Of a stretch of 64,000 nucleotides of DNA, positions 58,160-64,000 are shown piece by piece; the first letter of the stretch is position 1, and each line of letters starts with the position of its first letter. This DNA comes from DASUCS01 sp041166745 (lineage in GTDB: Bacteria; Actinomycetota; Acidimicrobiia; Acidimicrobiales; JACDCH01). The stretch spans positions 248,001 through 312,000 of the forward strand of contig JBEEGH010000003.1 of assembly GCA_041166745.1 (NCBI GenBank). Reading direction: 5' to 3'. Both the position numbers and the translations under genes were made by a program. The notes under the pieces were generated by a model. It was not told where the DNA came from. It did not search any database and saw only the letters and a list, made by a program, of their open reading frames with translations.

Positions 58160-59113
58160 ATGCCTGTCTACGACTCCGTCCTCGACCTCATCGGCAACAC
58201 GCCGATGGTCGACGTCTCTGCGCTCAGCCCCAACCCGCGCGTGCGCATCGTCGCCAAGCTCGAAGGTCAGAATCCCGGCGGGTCGGTCAAGGATCGCGCC
58301 GCGAAATGGATGATCGAGGAAGCAGAGAAGGACGGCATCCTCTCGCCTGGCTCGGGACAGATCGTGATCGAGTCGTCGTCGGGCAACACCGGCATCGCCT
58401 TGGCGATGATCTGCAAGATCCGCGGCTACACGCTCAAGATCGTCTTGCCCGAGAACGTGTCGGTCGAACGCCGGCAACTGCTCGAGGTGTGGGGCGCGGA
58501 GATCCTCCCGTCGCCCGGCGATGAAGGATCGAATGGTGCGATGCGCCGCGCGCAAGCGATGGCGAAGGAGCACGAGGATTGGTGGTTCCCGTTCCAGTAC
58601 GGCAACCCCGCCAATCCGAAAGCGCATTACGAGGGCACCGGTCCGGAGATCTGGCGTGACTGTCCCGAGGTCACGCACTTCGTGTGCGGGCTCGGCACCG
58701 CCGGCACCATCATCGGCGTCGGCACGTTCCTGAAGGAACGCAATCCGCTGATTCAGGTGTGGGCCATCGAGCCGCCGACGGGCGAGATGGTCGACGGCTT
58801 GAAGAACTTCGACGAGGGGTTCATCCCTCCGGTGTTCGAGGACGGCAACGGGTACGAGTTGCTCGATCGCAAGCAGGTGGTGCGACCGCGTGAATCGATC
58901 GAGTGGACCCGGCGGCTCACCGAGGTCGGTGTGTTCGCCGGGATCTCGTCCGGCGCGGTGATGCAGGGCGCGGTGCGGTGCGCGGAGGAGATCGACGAGG
59001 GCGTCGTGGCGCTGATCCTGGCTGACGGCGGCTGGAAGTACTTGTCGACCGGTGCGTGGACCGACGACCTCGACGCCGTCGTGGAACGGGCAAAGAAAAC
59101 CATTTACTTCTAG
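58160..59113 (+). CDS. cysM: Cysteine synthase, CysM type
   Basis: A PLP-dependent enzyme of 317 residues. The Lys that binds PLP lies in NPGGSVKDRAAKWM (about residue 45), the phosphate loop in GTAGTIIGVG, and the substrate Ser/Asn loop in SSGNTGIALAMI. The stretch KNFDEGFIPPVFED matches the MDEGFVP region of mycobacterial CysM, which uses O-phosphoserine and the CysO thiocarboxylate. It lies right behind the JAMM peptidase gene. In this window there is no CysO, so either a CysO elsewhere or free sulfide is used. Confidence 0.9.
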   Translation: MPVYDSVLDLIGNTPMVDVSALSPNPRVRIVAKLEGQNPGGSVKDRAAKWMIEEAEKDGILSPGSGQIVIESSSGNTGIALAMICKIRGYTLKIVLPENVSVERRQLLEVWGAEILPSPGDEGSNGAMRRAQAMAKEHEDWWFPFQYGNPANPKAHYEGTGPEIWRDCPEVTHFVCGLGTAGTIIGVGTFLKERNPLIQVWAIEPPTGEMVDGLKNFDEGFIPPVFEDGNGYELLDRKQVVRPRESIEWTRRLTEVGVFAGISSGAVMQGAVRCAEEIDEGVVALILADGGWKYLSTGAWTDDLDAVVERAKKTIYF

Positions 59114-59122
59114 GTTCCCGGC

Positions 59123-60352
59123 ATGCGCGCGCTGCTTTACGGAGTCCGTCCGGAACCGCAACCCGAACCGGAGGAGGACAACCACCTCCTGCGGGGTCTG
59201 GCCCGCACGCCGATGCGGCTGGAAGAGATGGCGGATCCGGGGTTCTTGCGACCCGACTGGGTGGTGACGCGTCCGCGGCTCACCGGAATCTGTGGGTCGG
59301 ACAGCAAGCAGGTCTTCATGGACTGGGGTGAGGTGCAGACCCCCGACAATCCGATGAAGGCGTTCTTCTCGTTGCCGCAGGTGCTCGGTCACGAGGTGGT
59401 CGCGGACGTCGTCGCGCTCGGTCCTGAGGCCGACGGTTTCGCGGTCGGTGATCGCGTGGTGCTCAACCCGTGGCTGTCGTGCGCGCCCCGCGGCGTCTCG
59501 CCCTTGTGTCCGGCGTGCGTCGCCGGCGATCTCAGCCTGTGCTCCAGCTTCGGTGTTGGGCCGATCGCCCCAGGCATTCACACCGGCACATCGAAAGACG
59601 CGTCCGGCGGTTACGCCGAACTCATGCCCGCGCACGACTCCATGCTGTTCAAGGTGCCCGACAGCGTGCCTGACGAAGTCGCCGTGTTCGCCGACCCGTT
59701 TGCGGTGAGCTTGCACGCGGTGACGCGCCATGCGCCTCCGCCGGGCGGCAAGGTGATGGTGTACGGCGCCGGCGCACTCGGCACGTGCACAACGGCGATC
59801 CTGCGCTCGCTGTACCCCGACGTCGAGGTGCTCGTCGTGGCCCGCTTCGGTGCGCAGGCCGATCTCGCGCGGAAGCTCGGCGCCACGGTCATCGCGCACG
59901 AGCCCGCGCTGCAGGTGATCGAGGAAGCCGCCGCATGGTCGGGCGGTGTACTGCAACCAGCCGACGGGTTGCCGATGGCGTACCCGGGCGCGATCGATGT
60001 CGTGTACGACACCGTCGGCAAGCGCGAGACGTTCGAGGTCGGCTCACGCGTGGCCCGAGCGCGGGGCACGATCGTGAAGGCCGGCGTGCACGGCCCCACG
60101 TTCTGGGAAGACACGCCGCTGTACTTCAAGGAGCTGTCGTTCGTCGGCTCGAACGCGTTCGGTTTCGAGGAGGTCGACGGCGTTCGCCAGCACGGCATCG
60201 CCCACTATCTCGACCTGGCCGACGCCGGCCTCGTCGAGCTCACCGGACTGCTCACGAACACGTTCCGCTTGGACGAATGGCGCGAGGCGTTCACCGCCCT
60301 CGCGACCCAGGACCGTTCCGGTGCGATCAAGGTCGCCTTCGACTTCCGCTGA
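59123..60352 (+). CDS. Zinc-binding alcohol dehydrogenase (MDR superfamily)
   Basis: The protein has 409 residues. The catalytic zinc ligands appear in GICGSD and GHE, with a four-cysteine structural-zinc loop (CAPRGVSPLCPACVAGDLSLC) and a glycine-rich nucleotide loop (YGAGALGTCTT). The length is a little above the family mean owing to the N-terminal insert. Substrate unknown; sorbitol or threonine dehydrogenase-like. It is inserted between cysM and murI, where the mycobacterial cluster has a rhomboid protease. It ends just before a strong hairpin. Confidence 0.85.
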   Translation: MRALLYGVRPEPQPEPEEDNHLLRGLARTPMRLEEMADPGFLRPDWVVTRPRLTGICGSDSKQVFMDWGEVQTPDNPMKAFFSLPQVLGHEVVADVVALGPEADGFAVGDRVVLNPWLSCAPRGVSPLCPACVAGDLSLCSSFGVGPIAPGIHTGTSKDASGGYAELMPAHDSMLFKVPDSVPDEVAVFADPFAVSLHAVTRHAPPPGGKVMVYGAGALGTCTTAILRSLYPDVEVLVVARFGAQADLARKLGATVIAHEPALQVIEEAAAWSGGVLQPADGLPMAYPGAIDVVYDTVGKRETFEVGSRVARARGTIVKAGVHGPTFWEDTPLYFKELSFVGSNAFGFEEVDGVRQHGIAHYLDLADAGLVELTGLLTNTFRLDEWREAFTALATQDRSGAIKVAFDFR

Positions 60353-60365
60353 CGCTCAGCCGAAA

Positions 60366-60407
60366 TCCCGTGCATAGCGACACAAAAGTGTGTCGCTATG
60401 CACGGGA
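60366..60407. terminator. Perfect 19-bp-stem hairpin between convergent genes
   Basis: The left arm 60366-60384 (TCCCGTGCATAGCGACACA) and the right arm 60389-60407 are perfect reverse complements with a 4-base loop AAAG. It lies 13 bases after the alcohol dehydrogenase stop and 7 bases before the end of the convergent ArsC-like gene, so it can serve both transcripts. There is no T-run on either side, so if it is a terminator it is of the strong-stem actinobacterial kind. Confidence 0.7.
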
Positions 60408-60414
60408 ATTGGTT

Positions 60415-60765
60415 TCAGAGAAGGTCCTTCAGGGCTTCCGGAGGACGGCCCAGGGCGGCGCGGCCGTCGCTCGTCACGAGAATCGGGCGCTCGATGAGAA
60501 TCGGATTCGCCACCATCACGTCGATCCATTTGTTGCGGTCGTGTGGGAGCGCCTTGAGGTTCAGCTCCTTGGCCACGTCCTCGCCCGTCCGAGCGATCTC
60601 CCACGGCTCCTTGCCGAGCGCCGTGAGCACGCGATCCAGCTCCTTGGCCGTCGGCGGATCATCGACGTAACTGCGCACGGTGTACGTCGAACCCTCGGCG
60701 TCGAGCAGATCCTTGCCTTGGCGGCTCTTCGAGCATCGTGGGTTGTGCCAGTACTCAAGCGTCAT
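60415..60765 (-). CDS. ArsC-family protein (arsenate reductase-like)
   Basis: The protein has 116 residues, with the thioredoxin-like ArsC fold of E. coli type. The catalytic Cys11 lies in WHNPRCSKSR, with the substrate-binding Arg in NPILIERPILV and another in GRPPEALKDLL. Many homologues (YffB or YfgD-like) do not reduce arsenate and their role is unknown, and no arsenic operon is visible. It is the only minus-strand gene inside the murI cluster. Its start faces murI across 26 bases. Confidence 0.82.
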   Translation of the reverse strand: MTLEYWHNPRCSKSRQGKDLLDAEGSTYTVRSYVDDPPTAKELDRVLTALGKEPWEIARTGEDVAKELNLKALPHDRNKWIDVMVANPILIERPILVTSDGRAALGRPPEALKDLL

Positions 60766-60791
60766 GGCTCGGGAACCTACCCTGGTCGCTC

Positions 60792-61598
60792 GTGACTGAC
60801 GGGCGGCCGATCGGGATGTTCGATTCCGGCTTCGGTGGATTGACCGTTGGTCGGGCCGTGATCGACCTGTTACCCGATGAGGACCTCGTGTACGTCGGCG
60901 ACACCGGCCGGTATCCGTATGGACCTCGGCCGCTCGACGAGGTACGGGGCTTCGCCCACGAGATCACGAAGTACCTGCTCGACGAGCACGACGCCAAGCT
61001 GATCGTCGTCGCCTGCAACAACGCCGCCGCGGCGGCCCTCGACGATCTCCAGGCCTCGGTGGCCGTGCCCGTGATCGGCGTGATCGAACCAGGCGTGCGC
61101 TCGCTGATCGCCGCGACGCGCTCAGGCCGGGTCGGCGTGATCGCGACGGCCGGCACGGTCGCGTCGGGTGCCTATCAACGAGCGGTGGGCGCGGTCGACG
61201 CAGGAGTCGAGCTCACCTGTGCGGCCTGTCCAGGTTTCGTCGAGTTCGTCGAGCGCGGCGAGACCGAAAGCGATCAGGTGCATGTGCTGGCCGAGCGCCT
61301 GCTCGCGCCGGTGCGCGCCGCTGAGGTCGACACCCTGCTCCTCGGCTGCACGCATTACCCCTACCTCGCTCGTACGATCTCCGACGTGATGGGCCGCGAC
61401 GTGGTGCTCGTGTCGTCGGCCGACGAAACTGCCTTCGATGTGCGGGAGCGCCTTCTCGGCTCCGATCTCGCAGCCGAGCCCGGTCGCCCGACAACGCATC
61501 ACTTCTTCTCCTCGGGTGACACGACGTCGTTCTCTGCGGTCGGCGGGCGCTTGTTCGGACCCGAGCTCGCGCACGCGGAGACCGTTCCGTGGGCTTGA
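60792..61598 (+). CDS. murI: Glutamate racemase
   Basis: The enzyme has 268 residues and makes D-glutamate for peptidoglycan. It has the Asp in FDSGFGGLTVG (Asp11), the first catalytic Cys75 in ACNNA (most homologues have ACNTA), the second Cys186 in GCTHYP, and the substrate loop DTGRYPYGPR. GTG 60792 fits the family N-terminus better than the earlier frame start. It overlaps the next gene by 10 bases. murI, an Rv1339-like gene, rph and rdgB occur in the same order in Mycobacterium. Confidence 0.94.
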   Translation: MTDGRPIGMFDSGFGGLTVGRAVIDLLPDEDLVYVGDTGRYPYGPRPLDEVRGFAHEITKYLLDEHDAKLIVVACNNAAAAALDDLQASVAVPVIGVIEPGVRSLIAATRSGRVGVIATAGTVASGAYQRAVGAVDAGVELTCAACPGFVEFVERGETESDQVHVLAERLLAPVRAAEVDTLLLGCTHYPYLARTISDVMGRDVVLVSSADETAFDVRERLLGSDLAAEPGRPTTHHFFSSGDTTSFSAVGGRLFGPELAHAETVPWA

Positions 61599-62323
61599 CG
61601 ATCACCGTGCTCGGTTGCGACGGCTCCTATGCGGGGCCGGGCGGTGCGTGCAGCGGCTACTTGCTGTCGTCGGGTGACACGCACGTTTGGCTGGACTGTG
61701 GTCCCGGAACGTTGGCCAACCTGCAACAGCACATCGACCCGCGCGACCTGACCGCAATCGTCGCCACGCATTCCCACCCGGACCATTGGGGCGACCTTCC
61801 GATCGCGTACAACGCGTTCGGCTACTACTTCGGTCGGCGATCCGTTCCGCTCTTCGGCACGAACGACATCCGCGAGCGCCTGAAGGTCGCCAAAGGCGGG
61901 ACGATCGACGACGTGTACGACTGGCACACGATCACCCACGGTTCCGAATTCGATACGGGCCCACTCCACTTCCGTTGCGCGGTCACTGATCACCCGGTCG
62001 AGACCCTCGCGATGCGCGTCGAAGCCGGGGCGAAGGTGTTCGCCTACACGTCCGACACCGGATCGGCCTGGCCGCTCAGCGCACTCGGCCCGGGAATCGA
62101 CTTGCTGTTCTGCGAGGCCACCTTCCCGGAGGAGCAAGCCGGCGAGTACGCCCATCTCACGGCGTCCGAAGCCGGCGCGGCGGCACGGGCCGCCGGCGTG
62201 AGCCGACTCGTGCTCACCCACCTGCTGCCGGGAGCCGACCACGATCTGGCGCGCACGAACGCCGGAAAGACCTTCGGCGGCAACGTCGAGATCGCCACCA
62301 CCCACATGAGGATCGAACTATGA
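61589..62323 (+). CDS. Metallo-beta-lactamase-fold hydrolase, Rv1339-like cyclic nucleotide phosphodiesterase
   Basis: The protein has 244 residues. The zinc motif is HSHPDHWGD (His61, His63, Asp65, His66), followed by DHPVET, YTSDTG and LTHLLPG ligands. It is in the position of mycobacterial Rv1339, reported to be an atypical cyclic-nucleotide phosphodiesterase, and is also like RNase Z-type enzymes. Function is by synteny and fold. It is coupled at both ends, 10 bases with murI and 4 bases (ATGA) with rph. Confidence 0.87.
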   Translation: MGLTITVLGCDGSYAGPGGACSGYLLSSGDTHVWLDCGPGTLANLQQHIDPRDLTAIVATHSHPDHWGDLPIAYNAFGYYFGRRSVPLFGTNDIRERLKVAKGGTIDDVYDWHTITHGSEFDTGPLHFRCAVTDHPVETLAMRVEAGAKVFAYTSDTGSAWPLSALGPGIDLLFCEATFPEEQAGEYAHLTASEAGAAARAAGVSRLVLTHLLPGADHDLARTNAGKTFGGNVEIATTHMRIEL

Positions 62324-63069
62324 GAATCGACGGCCGCGAGCCAGATGAGCTACGACCGATCACGTTCGAGCGCGACTTCACCGACGCACCGGCGGGCTCG
62401 GTGTTGGTGTCGTTCGGCAACACACGTGTGCTGTGCACCGCGTCGATCGATGAGGACGTCCCCCGATGGATGAAGGGGCGCGGCAAAGGCTGGGTCACGG
62501 CCGAGTACTCGATGCTGCCGGGCTCTTCGATCGAGCGTGTGAAGCGGGAAGTGAAAGACGGGCGGCCATCGGGTCGCACGCAAGAGATCCAGCGACTCAT
62601 CGGTCGCTCTCTGCGGGCCGTGTGCGACATGGTCGCATTGGGCGAGCGTCAGGTCATCGTCGACTGCGATGTGCTCCAAGCCGACGGCGGCACGCGCACG
62701 GCGTCGATCTGCGGTGGTTACCTCGCGTTGCACGACGCGTTGGCGCGGCTGGTGCAGGCCAAGGTGATCAGTCAGCATCCGTTGCGTGAGCCGTGCGCGG
62801 CGATCTCCGTGGGCATCGTCGGAGGGATCCCGATGCTCGACCTCGCGTACACCGAGGATTCCACCGCCGAGGTCGACATGAACGTCGTGATGACGGGCTC
62901 CGGCCGCTTCATCGAGGTGCAGGGCACCGCCGAGGGCCTTCCGTTCACGCGCAACGAGCTCGACAGCCTGCTCGAGTTGGGCGTGAAGGGCATCACCGAG
63001 ATCGTCGAGCTCCAAGAGGAGATGACCGCCTCGGCTCCAACGCCGCGCCCGCTCGGCCGACCGCGCTGA
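62320..63069 (+). CDS. rph: Ribonuclease PH
   Basis: A phosphorolytic 3'-5' exoribonuclease of 249 residues that trims tRNA precursors and helps mature other RNA 3' ends. Seen motifs: MRIDGREPDELRP, the phosphate-binding GRTQEIQRLIGRSLRAV (arginines), the catalytic Asp in VDCDVLQADGGTRTA, and EVQGTAEGLPFTRNEL. ATG overlaps the preceding stop (ATGA) and its own stop overlaps rdgB (TGATG). In this genome the tmRNA 3' end, which lacks an encoded CCA, would be an expected substrate class. Confidence 0.95.
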   Translation: MRIDGREPDELRPITFERDFTDAPAGSVLVSFGNTRVLCTASIDEDVPRWMKGRGKGWVTAEYSMLPGSSIERVKREVKDGRPSGRTQEIQRLIGRSLRAVCDMVALGERQVIVDCDVLQADGGTRTASICGGYLALHDALARLVQAKVISQHPLREPCAAISVGIVGGIPMLDLAYTEDSTAEVDMNVVMTGSGRFIEVQGTAEGLPFTRNELDSLLELGVKGITEIVELQEEMTASAPTPRPLGRPR

Positions 63070-63659
63070 TGCAGTTCGTTTGCGCATCCGCCAACCCCGA
63101 CAAGGTCGCCGAGATGCGCGCCGTACTCGCGCCGTTCGGGATCGAGCTGTTGCCGCGCCCGGCTGATCTCGCCGACGTCGTCGAAGACGCGCCCAGCCTG
63201 GAAGGCAATGCCCGGTTGAAGGCGGTTGCGGTCTGCGAGGCGACAGGACAGCCGGCGCTGGCGGATGACACAGGACTCGAAGTCGACGCGCTGGGGGGTG
63301 CACCCGGGGTCTTCACCGCCCGGTTTGCCGGCGAGGGCGCGAGCTACGACGACAACGTCAGCAAGTTGCTCGACGCGCTGGCCGATGTCGCCGAGCCCGA
63401 GGAGCGCATGGCCCGCTTCCGGACGGTCGCGCTCGCTCGCTTCCCTGACGGGCGGGAGGTCGTGGCTGCCGGATGGGTCGACGGCACGATCGCGCTCGGC
63501 CGGCGTGGTGGGCACGGCTTTGGTTACGACCCCGTGTTCGAGCCCGTCGAAGCCGAGGGCCGAACCTTTGCCGAGCTCACCATCGAAGAGAAGAACGAGA
63601 TCAGCCATCGCGCTCGGGCGCTCAGAACGCTGGCCGAGTTGCTTTCACCAATGACGTAG
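63069..63659 (+). CDS. rdgB: RdgB/HAM1 non-canonical purine NTP pyrophosphatase
   Basis: The enzyme has 196 residues and hydrolyses dITP, XTP and related nucleotides to the monophosphates, keeping them out of DNA and RNA. Seen are CASANPDKVAEM at the N-terminus, the ADDTGLEVDALGGAPG loop (catalytic Asp), and GFGYDPVFEP with FAELTIEEKNEISHRARAL at the end. ATG 63069 overlaps the rph stop (TGATG). Its 3' end overlaps the convergent D-threonine-aldolase-like gene by 15 bases. Confidence 0.94.
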   Translation: MQFVCASANPDKVAEMRAVLAPFGIELLPRPADLADVVEDAPSLEGNARLKAVAVCEATGQPALADDTGLEVDALGGAPGVFTARFAGEGASYDDNVSKLLDALADVAEPEERMARFRTVALARFPDGREVVAAGWVDGTIALGRRGGHGFGYDPVFEPVEAEGRTFAELTIEEKNEISHRARALRTLAELLSPMT

Positions 63660-64000
63660 ATCGACGTCCCACGTCTCGACGACGTCGTCGCCGTCCACGA
63701 CGTGCATGCGCTCGTGCTTCGCGATCGTCGGATCGATGTGTGCCGGGATCACACGCACACGGTCGCCGAGCTTCGGCAGCGACCCACCGTCGGCGGGCGA
63801 GTAGGTCGTGTGCTCGTCGGACACGAACCACAACGTGCCACCCTCGACGGTCGGATTGCCGTGGTCCATGGCGATGGCCTTGAGCCCCGCATCGAGGACC
63901 GCCCATCCCGCTTGGTTCACGGAGATCACCGTCGCGTACACGAACAGCGCCTGCTGGAAGGGACTGTCGAGCTTGCCGTAGTCGGTGTCCATCAGGGCGA
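63645..64000 (-). CDS. Partial: alanine-racemase-like / D-threonine aldolase C-terminal part
   Basis: The C-terminal 118 residues of a minus-strand gene whose start lies beyond the window. VSDEHTTYSPADG, then LGDRVRVIPAHIDPTIAKHERMHVVDG, matches the DSD1 / D-serine dehydratase-like C-terminal domain of D-threonine aldolases, with a His pair that holds the metal. One expected Cys in the usual HxCxT-type segment appears as HIDPT, so the metal site may be altered. No start should be assumed: an internal ATG at 63992 only happens to lie near the edge. Confidence 0.75.
   Translation of the reverse strand, partial: ALMDTDYGKLDSPFQQALFVYATVISVNQAGWAVLDAGLKAIAMDHGNPTVEGGTLWFVSDEHTTYSPADGGSLPKLGDRVRVIPAHIDPTIAKHERMHVVDGDDVVETWDVDLRHW

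Noticed and set aside
60415..60765. Arsenic resistance operon
   Set aside because: Only an ArsC-like gene is present; no arsR, arsB or acr3 nearby.
1..64000. CRISPR arrays, tRNA genes, insertion sequences
   Set aside because: No regularly spaced repeats, no second T-arm-like sequence apart from the tmRNA, and no transposase motifs were seen on either strand.

Overview
This window is 64 kb of a GC-rich, densely packed actinobacterial chromosome. I infer the class Acidimicrobiia or a close relative. The evidence is an actinobacterial DUF3499 / manB / Trm112 / sugar-isomerase / ahcY block, a mycothiol-type maleylpyruvate isomerase-like protein, and a murI - Rv1339-like - rph - rdgB block in the order known from Mycobacterium. 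Frequent GTG and TTG starts and many ATGA/TGATG overlaps point the same way. I see no insertion sequence, prophage, integrase, CRISPR array or tRNA. The only clear RNA gene is a tmRNA (ssrA).

Layout. (1) 1-7.1 kb, mostly minus strand: a secreted RTX-repeat protein, an ECF sigma factor with a membrane-anchored anti-sigma-like partner, OsmC, a two-gene operon of an exported protein plus a SipW/ER-type signal peptidase, and an MFS transporter. (2) 7.1-9.6 kb: a membrane thioredoxin-like protein and FtsH. (3) 9.7-19.2 kb, plus strand: DUF3499, a CPBP protease, a zinc-ribbon peptide, a large GT-C-like membrane protein, a dolichyl-phosphate-mannose-synthase-like glycosyltransferase, ManB, Trm112, a phosphoglucose/phosphomannose isomerase, adenosylhomocysteinase with a structured leader, and a methyltransferase. 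(4) 19.2-21.8 kb, minus: a YczE-like membrane protein and a second ECF sigma/anti-sigma-like pair. (5) 21.8-30.4 kb, plus: ComF, a FlgM-like small protein, ribosome hibernation factor HPF, a LuxR-type response regulator, DUF998, SecA, RF2, FtsE and FtsX.

(6) 30.4-53.3 kb is a mosaic accessory block: a lone receiver, crotonase, APH-like kinase, esterase, RIO-like kinase with a leader peptide, EamA transporter, PAS-GGDEF-EAL protein, PhyH dioxygenase, a GGDEF domain fused to a ribbon-helix-helix domain, polysaccharide deacetylase, a heterodimeric ABC exporter, a secreted glycosidase-like protein, acyl-CoA dehydrogenase, a hydrolase-cyclase fusion and a lone CoxL-type molybdoprotein. It separates ftsEX from ssrA/smpB, which lie close to ftsEX in many actinobacteria. 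(7) 53.4-57.3 kb: tmRNA and SmpB (both minus), flanking a CocE-type hydrolase and an Old Yellow Enzyme. (8) 57.3-64 kb: a JAMM peptidase (Mec-like), CysM, alcohol dehydrogenase, ArsC-like protein, MurI, an Rv1339-like phosphodiesterase, RNase PH, RdgB, and a partial D-threonine aldolase-like gene running off the right edge.

The most unusual items are the GGDEF-RHH fusion with two perfect AT-rich palindromes at its start, a leader peptide plus nested inverted repeats before the RIO-like kinase, an inverted repeat that can pair over the ahcY start codon, a Mec-CysM pair with no CysO carrier between them, a perfect 19-bp-stem hairpin between convergent genes, and a (TGAG)6 tract touching the 3' end of the tmRNA gene. 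Start sites are my own choices from Shine-Dalgarno spacing and family N-termini; doubtful ones are flagged.
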